DNA of 64,000 nt from CATOSP01 sp965204715 (GCA_965204715.1 OZ242009.1:1798001-1862000), one strand, 5' to 3'. Positions 22,716-31,445 are shown, numbered from the stretch's first letter. Made by a program: numbers and translations. The notes: generated by a model from the letters alone, not told the origin.

Positions 22716-23010
22716 AGGACAGGACTTCCTCTCGCCTATACCTGCGCACAGGCGGAGCGGTTGACGGGGTGGTCACACTGTGCTGCACGCCATGAGCATC
22801 CAGATAAGCACGGAAGTCCTCAAGGGTGTGATGCTTCTGAAATGTACCGGCGATGAACGTGAGCATCTGGTCAGCCCGGTCTATCGCCGCCTTTTCAGAG
22901 TCGCCGTACACCGTAATGCCCAGTTGCTCGATCAAGCCTATCCAGTGGTCATCCCGCTCTTCTACCACTAAATCGACGGTAACGTTTACGGTTGAGTCAA
23001 TAGAGGCCAT
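22708..23010 (-). CDS. HicB-like antitoxin
   Basis: The 100-residue protein starts at ATG 23008-23010 with AAAGGGG upstream; the longer open frame to 23106 has no site. The N-terminal part (VTVDLVVEERDDHWIGLIEQ, LGITVYGDSEKAAIDRADQM) is the partial RNase H fold of HicB proteins. The C-terminal tail (VRRYRREEVLSFA) is basic. HicB upstream of HicA, overlapping, is the reverse of the classic order but common. Confidence 0.6.
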   Translation of the reverse strand: MASIDSTVNVTVDLVVEERDDHWIGLIEQLGITVYGDSEKAAIDRADQMLTFIAGTFQKHHTLEDFRAYLDAHGVQHSVTTPSTAPPVRRYRREEVLSFA

Positions 23011-23160
23011 GATGCCCCTTTCCGGCAGACGCCGTGATGGTCTGCGCTGTAAATACGATTGGAAATTCGTAGTATTGAATCTATCAGCCGGGGGGGTTAG
23101 CGTCAATTTAACCCGCGTCAGGGTCGGGCAGGACCGTCCCTCCTATGCTGGTTTGGCCCC

Positions 23161-24081
23161 CTACACCCCCGGCTTTACCTCCCCCGCGAACCTTTCCATC
23201 TGGGATATGAACTCGGACTCGTCGCGGGCGCGGGGTTCGAGGACCAGGTAGGTTAGGCCGGCATCGCGGTAGGCGCGGGCGTCTTCGGTTACCTGGGCCG
23301 GGGAGCCGCGCATGGGGAGGCGGTTCTGGGGCAGGGGGGAGTTGGTCAGGTCCATGCCGGTGCGCAGGGACACGTCGAAATTTATGCCTTCCCGTCCCGT
23401 CGCGGCCAGCAATTCCTCTAGCCGCTGCCCGATTTCGGTTATCTCGTCCGGGGCCAGGCGCACGCCGTGCCAGCCGTCGCTCAGGTGGGCGGCCCGGCGC
23501 AGGGCGCGTGGGGTGATGCCCCCGGTCCAGATGGGCGGGTAGGGATTCTGGGACGGCTTGGGGTACATGGTCATGCCGGAGAAGCGGTAGTAGTTTCCGG
23601 CGAAGTCCGGCTCGTCGCGCCGCCAGAGGGACTGGAGCAGCCGGATGTGCTCGTCGGTGACCTGCCCCCGGTTCTCGTAGTCCGAGTCCAGCACGTCGAA
23701 CTCCTCCTTCATCCAGCCCACGCCAACCCCGACGATGAGCCTGCCGCCGGAGTAGACGTCGAGGGTGGAGAGCATCTTGGCGTTGAGCACGGCGTGGCGG
23801 TAGGGGAGCACCAGGACGCTGAAGCCGAGGCTGATGCGGGAGGTGACCGCGGAGAGGTAGGCGAGGGTAGTCACCGGCTCCAGGATTTTCTCGTCGGGCC
23901 GCAGGGGAAATGCGCCGTCGGAGCGGTAGGGGTAACGGGAACCGGGGGTTGTGGGGAGGGCCAGGTGGTCGCTGACGAATGCGCCGTCGAACCCCAGTTC
24001 CTCGGCGCGGAGAGTGATCCGGGTGAGGGTTGGAGGGTCGGCCAGACCTCCGAGATTGGGCAGTATGACTCCGAATTTCAT
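23161..24081 (-). CDS. LLM-class (F420- or FMN-dependent) oxidoreductase
   Basis: The 306-residue protein starts at ATG with AGGAAAG before it. It shows the luciferase-like start MKFGVILPNLGGLADPPTLT, the strand AFVSDHLALP, and the F420-family core ISLGFSVLVLPYRHAVLNAK and LIVGVGVGWMKEEFDVL, typical of TIGR03619-type F420-dependent members. Substrate unknown. The end of this gene is duplicated at 22284-22465. Confidence 0.9.
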   Translation of the reverse strand: MKFGVILPNLGGLADPPTLTRITLRAEELGFDGAFVSDHLALPTTPGSRYPYRSDGAFPLRPDEKILEPVTTLAYLSAVTSRISLGFSVLVLPYRHAVLNAKMLSTLDVYSGGRLIVGVGVGWMKEEFDVLDSDYENRGQVTDEHIRLLQSLWRRDEPDFAGNYYRFSGMTMYPKPSQNPYPPIWTGGITPRALRRAAHLSDGWHGVRLAPDEITEIGQRLEELLAATGREGINFDVSLRTGMDLTNSPLPQNRLPMRGSPAQVTEDARAYRDAGLTYLVLEPRARDESEFISQMERFAGEVKPGV

Positions 24082-24138
24082 GGGCTTTCCTGTCTTCCGG
24101 GGAGGGCGGTCATGCCCCTCCCCCAGCCTTGGGTTAGC

Positions 24139-24167
24139 TTGACACTATTATGGGCGAATGCTAGAAT
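24139..24167 (+). promoter_or_regulatory. Strong sigma-70-type promoter for citrate synthase
   Basis: Consensus -35 TTGACA (24139-24144), a 17-bp spacer and -10 TAGAAT (24162-24167), about 145 nt before the ATG at 24314. The long leader could hold regulatory structure, but none is obvious to me. Confidence 0.8.
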
Positions 24168-24313
24168 CGCCACGCTCTTCAAAGACTTTCCCAGCTTCAA
24201 TTTTTGTTGTGCGCATGGCCATATTTCGACGGCGGTCTTGAGAGTTTGTACCGGGTTTCACGCTGCTAAAGCACTGGGAATCATCGGCCGAGCACCCCAA
24301 AGGAGGAAGGTTC

Positions 24314-25444
24314 ATGGCTCCTGAAATCATGAAGGGGCTGAAGGATGTATACCTGGACACTACCGAGTCCAGCTTCATCGACGGCCAGGAAGGAAAGCTG
24401 CTGTACCGTGGATATAATATCCACGACTTGGCGGAAAAGTCCACATTTGAGGAAGTGATTTACCTCCTTCTCCACGGCAGTCTTCCGAGCAAGGAACAGC
24501 TTGCGGAGTTCGACGACCACCTGCGGGCCAACCGGCGGATACCCGACGAGGTAATCCAGGTGCTGGAGTTGGTGAAGAACAGCCACCCGATGGACGCGCT
24601 GCGCACGGGCATCTCGGCTCTGTCGGCGTTTGACTCCGAGGTGACGGACAATTCGGTGGAGGCGACCATCCGGAAGGGCATCCGGCTGACGGCGATGGGG
24701 CCGACCATCGTGGCGGCGCACCACCGCCTGAGGCAGGGGCTGGAGCCTGTTGCGCCGAACCCGGACCTGAACCACGCCGGGAATTTCCTCTACATGCTCT
24801 TCGGCGAAGTCCCGGACCAGGAGACTACCAACCTCCTCGACGTGGATTTCATCCTTCACGCCGAGCACGGCGCGAATGCCTCGGCCTTCGGGGCGCGGGT
24901 CGCCGCATCGACGATTTCCGACCTTCACTCGGCAGTTGTTACCGGCGTGGGCGTCCTGAAAGGCCCGGCCCACGGCGGCGCGGCGGAAGAAGTGATGAAG
25001 ATGGCTCTGGAGATCGGCCAGCCGGAGAATGCGGAGGAGTATTGCCGCAACATCCTGGATAACGGCGGCCGGATCATGGGTTTCGGACACCGGGTGTACA
25101 AGGCGGAGGACCCGCGGGCGCGGCACCTGCGTGAACGTTCACGGGCCTTGGGCGAGAAGCTGGGGGAGCCCCGCTGGTTCCAGATCCTCAACTACGTGGA
25201 AGAAGAGGTGATGGTGCGCTACCGGTCCCGGGGCATCTTCGTCAACGTGGACTTCTTCGCGGGTTCGATCTACTACCTGCTGGACATTCCCGATGACCTG
25301 TTCATCTCCATCTTCGCCTTGGGCCGCATCCCCGGATGGACCCTCCAGTGCGCGGAGCAGTACGAGGACAATATACTCATCCGTCCATTGCTGGAGTACT
25401 CCGGAGATATGGACCTGGAGTACGTGCCAATCGAACAGCGGTAG
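24314..25444 (+). CDS. gltA: Citrate synthase
   Basis: The 376-residue protein has AAAGGAGGAAGG before its ATG. The short type I-like citrate synthase pattern is clear: start KGLKDVYLDTTESSFIDGQE, catalytic His in DFILHAEHGANAS, the second catalytic His in IMGFGHRVYKAEDPR, and the catalytic Asp in FVNVDFFAGSIYY. It condenses acetyl-CoA and oxaloacetate at the entry of the TCA cycle; a 2-methylcitrate activity cannot be excluded from sequence alone. It has its own consensus promoter and terminator, so it is monocistronic. Confidence 0.93.
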   Translation: MAPEIMKGLKDVYLDTTESSFIDGQEGKLLYRGYNIHDLAEKSTFEEVIYLLLHGSLPSKEQLAEFDDHLRANRRIPDEVIQVLELVKNSHPMDALRTGISALSAFDSEVTDNSVEATIRKGIRLTAMGPTIVAAHHRLRQGLEPVAPNPDLNHAGNFLYMLFGEVPDQETTNLLDVDFILHAEHGANASAFGARVAASTISDLHSAVVTGVGVLKGPAHGGAAEEVMKMALEIGQPENAEEYCRNILDNGGRIMGFGHRVYKAEDPRARHLRERSRALGEKLGEPRWFQILNYVEEEVMVRYRSRGIFVNVDFFAGSIYYLLDIPDDLFISIFALGRIPGWTLQCAEQYEDNILIRPLLEYSGDMDLEYVPIEQR

Positions 25445-25476
25445 CCGGCGATGGACTTCAAAGGCCGAACGAAGAA

Positions 25477-25510
25477 GGGGCCGCGTGGCGCGGCCCCTTT
25501 AACTTTTTGT
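25477..25510 (+). terminator. Rho-independent terminator of citrate synthase
   Basis: GGGGCCGCG pairs with CGCGGCCCC (25477-25485 with 25489-25497) around TGG, followed by TTTAACTTTTTG. It begins 33 nt past the stop. Confidence 0.9.
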
Positions 25511-25802
25511 GGGTCAGCAGTTTATGTGACCGACTCGAATCATAGAGCGAAGTATCACATTTCCGAAACTTCTTGCGATTATTGGGCGTACATTTGAGGT
25601 AGCGGTACGTGAGTTTTGTATAGACGACACATGGATCATTGTTATCAGGCTTGCTCGAGTTAAGATGCCAGATACGCCCAAGGGCAGATCTGGGTTAAGT
25701 GATTCCGTGGACTTGGTAAGGGCGCGCAGCAGGCCGTATTTGCCGAAGTCCCCGACCAGATGTCTCGCATAACAGCGCCCTCTCTAGTTTCTCCGGTCCA
25801 GG
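25511..25802. other. Intergenic region with no recognised gene
   Basis: Nothing convincing is coded here. A string CCCAAGGGCAGATCTGGGTT at 25678 vaguely resembles the left module of the dispersed repeat but is too diverged to count. Confidence 0.5.
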
Positions 25803-26546
25803 CTACCCTTGCCCCTGCTGCCGGAGTTGTTCCCGCAGCCGCTGCACTTCCGCCTCCGCTTCGGCGGCGCGGGACTCGGCCCGGGCGGCACGGTCAATGG
25901 CCCCGCGCCAGTTTTCCAGGTAGCGTCCGGTGGCCGGGTCATAAAACCGGGGCCAGCCTTCGTCCCAGGCGAGGCTCAGCCGGAGGACCGGGCTGTACCC
26001 CTTCAGGATGCCGTCGGGTTCCGTGATCAGTTCCACGGGTTGGTACGCTCCCTCGGTAAGGATGCCGCCGTACAGAGGCTCCCCGTGGTAACGGCCTCCC
26101 GATGGGTCGAACCGCCAGTACTCTGTGACGCCTATGCTGGCGTATATGCCGGGTTTGTGGTTGACGTCCTCCCGTCCCGTGGTCAGCGACGCCACCTCCA
26201 GCACCCAGTCGGGCGGCTTGCCCACTCGCCAGGGCAGGTAGAGCCTGTCGGGACGGATGGCCCGGGCATCCACTCCAAAGGCCAAGTATACGTCCGGCGA
26301 GACGCGGACGTTGAGATTGCTCCGGTCATAGCAGATGAACGAGTCATAGTCGAGAAATACGTCAGGGCGCTGATCAAAATCGGTGAACCAGGAACTGAGG
26401 AGATTCATTACCTCGCGCTGTTGCGGATGCTGTTCCATTGCGTCCGGTTTTTCCGCCCGCGCTTCGTCAGGATCGAATTCCAGGCTGGCGTAGTCGATTT
26501 CGCCATCCCGGTTGTAGGGCAGTATTTTGACTGCGCGTATGGTCAT
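25803..26546 (-). CDS. Uma2-family (DUF820) putative endonuclease, copy 1
   Basis: The 247-residue protein starts at ATG with GAGG 6 nt upstream. The Uma2 core shows the PD-(D/E)xK-like arrangement: VRVSPDVYLAFGVDARA (Asp of the SPD motif), PPDWVLEVASLTTGREDVNH (the E-x-x-S variant of the second motif), then KPGIYASIGVTEYWRFDPSG. A C-terminal coiled coil rich in Ala/Glu/Arg follows. Such genes are multi-copy in Cyanobacteria and Chloroflexota with no settled role. A second copy lies at 38294. Confidence 0.85.
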   Translation of the reverse strand: MTIRAVKILPYNRDGEIDYASLEFDPDEARAEKPDAMEQHPQQREVMNLLSSWFTDFDQRPDVFLDYDSFICYDRSNLNVRVSPDVYLAFGVDARAIRPDRLYLPWRVGKPPDWVLEVASLTTGREDVNHKPGIYASIGVTEYWRFDPSGGRYHGEPLYGGILTEGAYQPVELITEPDGILKGYSPVLRLSLAWDEGWPRFYDPATGRYLENWRGAIDRAARAESRAAEAEAEVQRLREQLRQQGQG

Positions 26547-26681
26547 GGCGAGCCTCTTTCATTGGACGATAGGGCCGGTTGCAGTAGATTATAGCGGAGC
26601 GTCGATCTGAGAATAAGATGCTTGGGTGTGTCGTGGGTTGGGAGAATCCTGGAACTGGATATACGCCGCTATCCGATAACG

Positions 26682-26687
26682 TATAAT
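26682..26687 (+). promoter_or_regulatory. -10 element giving a possibly leaderless transcript
   Basis: TATAAT ends only 6 bases before the ATG at 26694, so transcription would start at or next to the start codon. No ribosome site precedes the ATG, which agrees with leaderless translation. The -35 is poor. Confidence 0.5.
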
Positions 26688-26693
26688 CATCCC

Positions 26694-27950
26694 ATGTCCG
26701 CGGAAGAGGAGATACGCCGCCGCATCGCCGAGAAAGGTCCTATTACCTTCGGAGAGTTTATGGAGGTGGCGCTCTACTGGCCCCAAGGCGGGTACTACGC
26801 TTCCTCCAGGAACGCGGATTCTCTACGTGGCGGAGGGCCGGAGCAGCCGCGAAGGATCCAGGTTTCAGCGGAGCGGGTCGGAGCGTCGGGGGACTACTTC
26901 ACCAGCCCGCTGGCCCACCCGGCATTCGGGGCGCTGGTTGCGGTGCAGCTTTACCAGATGTGGCGGGTCCTGGACCGGCCCGGCGTATTCACCGTCCTGG
27001 AACCGGGTGCCGGCGACGGCTTACTGTGCCGGGATGTGCTGGACTACGCCGGGGAGCTTTCACTCGATTTCAGGAACAGCTTGCGCTACATCTGCATCGA
27101 CAGGAGCGCCGGAGCGGGATACGAGCGCGGGCTGGATGGGGCCCACAGGATTGTTTCCGGCACCCTGCCCCTTCGAGGTGTGGTGGGCTGCATACTGTCC
27201 AACGAGCTTCTCGACGCATTTCCCGTGCGGCAGGTGGTCATGGAGCCGGAGGGTCTTCGGGAAGTGTACATCGACCAGGTGGGGGGCTTGCTGATCGCGT
27301 GTACCGGCTACACCTTCGATGTTGGGCCGGTTAGCCGGTTGATGGACCTCGACTTCGTACCGGCCGAAGGGCAGACTCTTGAAATCAACGTGGACCTGGC
27401 GTCGTGGGCATACGGGGCGTCCAGGGCGTTGGAACGGGGGTTTGTCCTGACCATAGACTACGGCCGGAGCGCCAGGGAGCTATATTTGGCTGAGGAGCGT
27501 TTCCGGGGAACCCTGACCACCTTCTACCGGCACGTGCAGACCGACAGCCCGCTGGAACGCATCGGGCGGCAGGACATCACCTCACAGGTGGACTTCACAT
27601 CGGTAATCAGGCTGGGAGAACGCGCAGGGCTGGACTTCCTGGACATCACGGACCAGCGTTCATTCCTGAGTAACCTGGGCGTGGGGGATATGCTGGAACG
27701 CTTGCAGTCTGCGGTCCCGGACCGGATGGAGTACGCGGCCAACCGCAGGGGCATGGAGGAGCTTGTCACCCCCGACGGCCTGGGAAACTTCAAGGTGCTG
27801 GCCCAGGGCAAGAACGTGGGCAACCCTACCTTGTGGGGTTTCGAGCCTTCCGAAGAGGCCAGGAAGTTGGTCGCCGGACTGACGCCACCCGTACTCAGGG
27901 AGCGGCACTTAAACTTGCGGCAGGGGCTTAACCCCGGCTGGCAGGGTTAG
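26694..27950 (+). CDS. MidA/NDUFAF7-like class I SAM-dependent methyltransferase
   Basis: The 418-residue protein begins at ATG 26694 with the family's N-terminal block (IRRRIAEKGPITFGEFMEVA, LYWPQGGYYAS). The SAM-binding motif is VFTVLEPGAGDGLLCRDVLD, followed by GCILSNELLDAFPVRQVVME, a hallmark of this family (PF02636). Its eukaryotic relative NDUFAF7 methylates an arginine of a complex I subunit; the bacterial substrate is unknown. An upstream in-frame extension to 26622 overlaps the promoter and is discounted. Confidence 0.85.
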   Translation: MSAEEEIRRRIAEKGPITFGEFMEVALYWPQGGYYASSRNADSLRGGGPEQPRRIQVSAERVGASGDYFTSPLAHPAFGALVAVQLYQMWRVLDRPGVFTVLEPGAGDGLLCRDVLDYAGELSLDFRNSLRYICIDRSAGAGYERGLDGAHRIVSGTLPLRGVVGCILSNELLDAFPVRQVVMEPEGLREVYIDQVGGLLIACTGYTFDVGPVSRLMDLDFVPAEGQTLEINVDLASWAYGASRALERGFVLTIDYGRSARELYLAEERFRGTLTTFYRHVQTDSPLERIGRQDITSQVDFTSVIRLGERAGLDFLDITDQRSFLSNLGVGDMLERLQSAVPDRMEYAANRRGMEELVTPDGLGNFKVLAQGKNVGNPTLWGFEPSEEARKLVAGLTPPVLRERHLNLRQGLNPGWQG

Positions 27951-27976
27951 ACATAAGGGGTGTGGAACAGGAATAG

Positions 27977-28012
27977 TGGAGGCTGACGGACAGGTTGCGC
28001 CATCAGCCTCCA
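27977..28012. terminator. Hairpin between convergent genes
   Basis: TGGAGGCTGA (27977-27986) pairs with TCAGCCTCCA (28003-28012) across a 16-nt loop, midway between convergent stops at 27950 and 28036. T-runs are poor on both sides. Confidence 0.5.
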
Positions 28013-28035
28013 GCCACTGACCAATTCGTCGTCTT

Positions 28036-28602
28036 CTAACCCGTCAGGTCTATCTGCACGGCTACCGGCTTCATGCTTTCCACCACGAAGGCTATGTGCT
28101 CGTCCAGGTCTATGCCCAGCTCTTCAGCGCCGCGCACCAGGTCGTCCCGGTTTACGTCCTTGGCAAAGCCCTTGTCGCGCATCTTGCGGCGCACCGACCG
28201 GGGCGTCACGTCGTCCAGGCTCTTGGAGGGGCGCACCAGGGCGACGGCGCGGACGAACCCGGAAAGCTCGTCCACCGCGAACAGGGTATGCTCCATCAGC
28301 GACTCCCTTGGGATGCCCGTGTGGTCGCCGTGGGTCAGCACCGCGCGGATGATGTCGTCGGGGTAGCCGTGGTCGCGGAGGATTTGCGCGCCGTAGTTGG
28401 GGTGGTCTTCCGGCGTCGGGCAGATTTCCCAGTCGAAATCATGGAGCAGGCCCGCGATGCCCCAGCGGTCTTCGTCCTCGCCAAACTTCCGGGCGTAGCC
28501 GCGCATGGACGCCTCGACGCTGTAGAGGTGCTTCATAAGCATCTCCGTCCTGACGTGGTTGCGCAGGAATTCTATGGTCTGGTCTCTATCCATCACGTCC
28601 AT
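28036..28602 (-). CDS. HD-domain phosphohydrolase-like protein
   Basis: The 188-residue protein contains the HD metal site: His in MKHLYSVEASMRGYARKFG, then GIAGLLHDFDWE (His-Asp), and His/Asp residues in VLTHGDHTGIPR and LFAVDELSGFV. It fits the HDIG-type metal-dependent phosphohydrolases. Substrate unknown. Its start overlaps the end of the tRNA methyltransferase gene by 17 nt, so the two are co-expressed. Confidence 0.8.
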   Translation of the reverse strand: MDVMDRDQTIEFLRNHVRTEMLMKHLYSVEASMRGYARKFGEDEDRWGIAGLLHDFDWEICPTPEDHPNYGAQILRDHGYPDDIIRAVLTHGDHTGIPRESLMEHTLFAVDELSGFVRAVALVRPSKSLDDVTPRSVRRKMRDKGFAKDVNRDDLVRGAEELGIDLDEHIAFVVESMKPVAVQIDLTG

Positions 28603-29527
28603 TGGTGTCCTCCTCTTCGCCGCCGTCAGTCATGGTTTCATCCCCGGAGGCTCCGGGAACGGGGCGCGTCCGGCGTGGCTCGCACCGGACCGCCGTGGTC
28701 AGGAAACCGCTGTGGGCCACCATGCGGTGGGCCGGCCGCACGCTCCGGTCGGTTACGTGCCAGGGCCGGAGCAGGGTTTCCACAGTCTCGATCATCTGGA
28801 ACCGGGCGTCTTCCTCCAGTGCCAGGGTCAGCCGGTGGACCTGGAGAATGGTGGGCAGGAAGCTCAGGACGATGCCGCCCATCACCAGGGCGTCGCCAAC
28901 CGTGCCGGCCGTCTCCCACGGTTCCGGCACGTCCAGGACCACCCGGTCAACGTCGCGCTCGGATATGCCCTCGTAGATGTTGCCCACCTTGATGGTGAGC
29001 CGTGAGGTGTCGCCAACAACTTTCTCTATGTTGGCAGTGGCCCGGGGAATCACCGACTCCTCGATTTCGTAGGTGATAACCCTTCCTTCGTGGCCGACGG
29101 CCCGCAGCAGGGCGGCGGTCAGGGAGCCGGAGCCGAGTCCGCCCTCGATGACCGTCGCGCCGGGGAAGACGTCGGCCAGGGTGACGATGTTGCCCAGGTC
29201 CTTGGGGTAGACGATCTGTGGGCCGCGAGGCATCTCCCGAACGTAGTCGCCCAGGGTGGGACGCACGGCCAGAAGGGTGTGGCCCCTGTCGGTGCGATAC
29301 CAGCCGCCGACGGTGTGGCCGATCAGGTCGGCGTGGAGCAGGCGCCCCTGGTGGCTGTGGAACGTCTGGCCCTCGGACAGGGTCAAAAGGTGGCGCCGGC
29401 CCTTGCGGTCCTGCAACAGGGCCAGGTCGCCTTCACTGAACAGGTTCTTGTCCGGGGCCAATTGCCGTTCCTTTGCCGCAGTTGTTTTGCCGCGGTTGTA
29501 TGGGATTGATCCCTGGGCGGGAATCAT
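28586..29527 (-). CDS. trmI: tRNA (adenine-58-N1)-methyltransferase, TrmI family
   Basis: The 313-residue protein has the TrmI N-terminal beta domain (FSEGDLALLQDRKGRRHLL ... GRLLHADLIGHTVG) and the Rossmann SAM site VIEGGLGSGSLTAALLRAVG. The catalytic block is VDRVVLDVPEPWE. It should methylate A58 in the T loop of tRNAs. A C-terminal acidic tail (DGGEEEDTNGRDG) extends past the domain. It is divergent from the DUF2203 gene with a 75-bp gap. Confidence 0.88.
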   Translation of the reverse strand: MIPAQGSIPYNRGKTTAAKERQLAPDKNLFSEGDLALLQDRKGRRHLLTLSEGQTFHSHQGRLLHADLIGHTVGGWYRTDRGHTLLAVRPTLGDYVREMPRGPQIVYPKDLGNIVTLADVFPGATVIEGGLGSGSLTAALLRAVGHEGRVITYEIEESVIPRATANIEKVVGDTSRLTIKVGNIYEGISERDVDRVVLDVPEPWETAGTVGDALVMGGIVLSFLPTILQVHRLTLALEEDARFQMIETVETLLRPWHVTDRSVRPAHRMVAHSGFLTTAVRCEPRRTRPVPGASGDETMTDGGEEEDTNGRDG

Positions 29528-29602
29528 GGGCTATTGTACGCCATTTTCCCGAGGTATGCTGGGCTTTGCGCGTGCGGGGCTGTTGCGCTAAAGTGGCAGC
29601 AC

Positions 29603-30001
29603 ATGAGACGCCGTCTGTTCACCCTGGAAGAAGCCAACGCGGAATTGCCCTGGTTGACCGAGACCCTCGCTGGTCTGATGCCGGTGCGGGACGAGTTGGC
29701 CGTGCGGCAGCAGGACCTTCTCGCGTTGCTGCGGGAGCGCCGGGGCAACGGCGCAAGCAGCCGGGAGACGGAGCGGCGCGACCTCCAGCGCGCGGTTGAC
29801 CGCTTGACCCAGGAACTCCAGGGGAAGCTCAGGGAGATTGGGGAGAGGGGGATCATCGTCAGGGACCTGTCCAGTTGGCTGGTGGATTTCCCATCGGAGC
29901 GGGAAGGGCGGGAGATTTATCTATGCTGGATTCGCGGCGAGGAGACCATCGGGTTCTGGCACGAGACCAACGCGGGGTACAGTTCCCGCCAGCCGTTGTA
30001 G
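29603..30001 (+). CDS. DUF2203-family protein
   Basis: The 132-residue protein starts at ATG 29603 with RRRLFTLEEANAELPWLTET, the usual DUF2203 N-terminus, followed by a helical hairpin and the C-terminal signature GIIVRDLSSWLVDFPSER, EIYLCWIRGEETIGFWHETN, GYSSRQPL. Function unknown. The family is typical of Chloroflexota, Deinococcota and Actinobacteria. Twenty-three upstream codons in frame look non-coding. Confidence 0.88.
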   Translation: MRRRLFTLEEANAELPWLTETLAGLMPVRDELAVRQQDLLALLRERRGNGASSRETERRDLQRAVDRLTQELQGKLREIGERGIIVRDLSSWLVDFPSEREGREIYLCWIRGEETIGFWHETNAGYSSRQPL

Positions 30002-30097
30002 GCGGCTGGTCCGGGCATCTCAGCCGCCAATTCGGCGGGAAAGTGTCATTTGCGGCATAGGCGGGCTATCGTTATTGGGCCACAAAGCAACAATGAA

Positions 30098-30125
30098 GGC
30101 GGCCTCAACGTTGAGGCCGCCCATG
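30098..30125 (-). terminator. Terminator of the betaine transporter operon
   Basis: GGCGGCCTC pairs with GAGGCCGCC around AACGTT (30098-30121). On the minus strand it is followed by TTCATTGTT. It begins about 40 nt past the proX stop. Confidence 0.75.
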
Positions 30126-30161
30126 ACGTTACCCTTCTCTGGTAGCTCTTGAGATGACGGC

Positions 30162-31445
30162 TTAGGCGTCGGGCCAGCCCTCGGCTTCCTTGCCCTCGGC
30201 CAGGGCGGCCTTGATCTTGGCCGCGGCATCCTCGGATACCCAGCCGGACCAGATGTCCTCGTTGTTCTTGAGCCATTCGGTCGCAGCCTCAGCCGGGGTA
30301 GAGTCCTCGTTTGCATCGATCCACTGGAATATGCCCTTGTAGATGTCGATAGTGAACTCCCACTCCTGCAGGAACGCGATTACATCGGGAGCGCGGGGAA
30401 GCAGGTCTTTGTGAACGGCTACCAGGACCAATGAGTTGTCAAAAGCGCACGCTTTGTCTGCGTCCCAGCACTCCTTGGTGTAGGGAGGTTCTTCCAGCCG
30501 GACCAAGTCCAGCTTGAGGGCCGGGTCTCCCGTACCCCACATGTAACCGAGCCACGGCTCTTCCTTCTCGAAGGCGCCGTAAATCTCAGAAAACATGGCG
30601 TCCTGAGAACCAGGCTTGATAACGTGGAGGCTGTCACTCAGGCCATACGCCTCGATTTGGGCGTCATTTACCAGCTCGCAAGACCAGCCGGGTACACAAG
30701 CTACCAGCCTGGCTTTGCCGCGGCTGTCGGTGGTGGAGAACAGTTCCTGGTACTCGGGCTTTATCAGGTCCTGGGGGGTCTTGAGGTCGGGGTTCGCATC
30801 GGCGACGTAAGCGGGAATCACGAAGGTGCTCTGCCAGTCGCCAACCAAGCTCTTACCCACGGAGACTACCTCACCAAGTTCGACGGCTTCCGTCCAGCCG
30901 ATGGACTGGTTGGGCAGCCATATCTCCATCGTAACGTGGGTATCGCCGGCCTTCAGACCCTGGAATAGGGGCAACGTGCCACCGAACACCAGGTCGGTAG
31001 GATAGCCGTAGCCATGTTCTACGATGTACTGGGCGATGCGGTTCTGCACCTGGGCGCTGGTCCAGTTCAGGTCTGAGAAGACGATGGTGTCCTTTGGACC
31101 CTCAGGGGGGGCAACCTCCACCATGACCTCTTTGGTGACTACGACCTCTTTGACGACTTCCTTGGGGACCTCCTTGATGATCTCTTTTTCGACTATAACC
31201 TCTTTGGGAACTTCCTTGACTACTTCTTGGGTAACGATGACCTCTTTGGGAACTTCCTTGATGGTCTCAACCGGGACTTCCTTGATGACCTCTTTGACGA
31301 CTTCCTTCTCAACGGGGACTTCCTTGATTACCTCAACTGTCTGGATCTCCGTCGCTGGCGCGCCGCACGCGCCGATGACGGCGAAGATAGCCAGTGACAG
31401 ACAGAGGAACACCCCCAGCTTGATGAGTCTGCTGCCAGTTGTCAC
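30162..31445 (-). CDS. proX: Glycine betaine/proline ABC transporter, substrate-binding lipoprotein
   Basis: The 427-residue protein starts at GTG with GGAGG 8 nt upstream. A signal peptide ends in a lipobox (FAVIGACGAP, Cys27). Then comes a 75-residue linker of repeating Val-Lys-Glu-Val-Pro units (e.g. VIKEVPVEKEVVKEVIKEVP), a feature often seen in Chloroflexota binding proteins. The OpuAC-type domain follows (DTIVFSDLNWTSAQVQNRIA), with aromatic residues such as GYMWGTGDPAL and the tail NEDIWSGWVSED. It should capture glycine betaine or a related osmolyte at the membrane surface. Confidence 0.9.
   Translation of the reverse strand: MTTGSRLIKLGVFLCLSLAIFAVIGACGAPATEIQTVEVIKEVPVEKEVVKEVIKEVPVETIKEVPKEVIVTQEVVKEVPKEVIVEKEIIKEVPKEVVKEVVVTKEVMVEVAPPEGPKDTIVFSDLNWTSAQVQNRIAQYIVEHGYGYPTDLVFGGTLPLFQGLKAGDTHVTMEIWLPNQSIGWTEAVELGEVVSVGKSLVGDWQSTFVIPAYVADANPDLKTPQDLIKPEYQELFSTTDSRGKARLVACVPGWSCELVNDAQIEAYGLSDSLHVIKPGSQDAMFSEIYGAFEKEEPWLGYMWGTGDPALKLDLVRLEEPPYTKECWDADKACAFDNSLVLVAVHKDLLPRAPDVIAFLQEWEFTIDIYKGIFQWIDANEDSTPAEAATEWLKNNEDIWSGWVSEDAAAKIKAALAEGKEAEGWPDA

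Noticed and set aside
23467..24324. 285-codon plus-strand frame opposite the LLM oxidoreductase
   Set aside because: No recognisable domain, and it runs through the citrate synthase promoter and start.
25525..25550. tRNA-like T-loop string GACTCGAATC after citrate synthase
   Set aside because: No matching acceptor, D or anticodon arms could be drawn around it.
25678..25700. Possible further copy of the dispersed repeat (core CAGATCTGGG)
   Set aside because: Only the AGATCTGG core agrees; flanking arms do not, and the core is a simple palindrome likely to recur by chance.
31090..31345. Short-period repeat in proX considered as a CRISPR-like or minisatellite array
   Set aside because: It is coding: the repeats are degenerate Val-Lys-Glu-Val-Pro codons in the lipoprotein linker, with no spacers.
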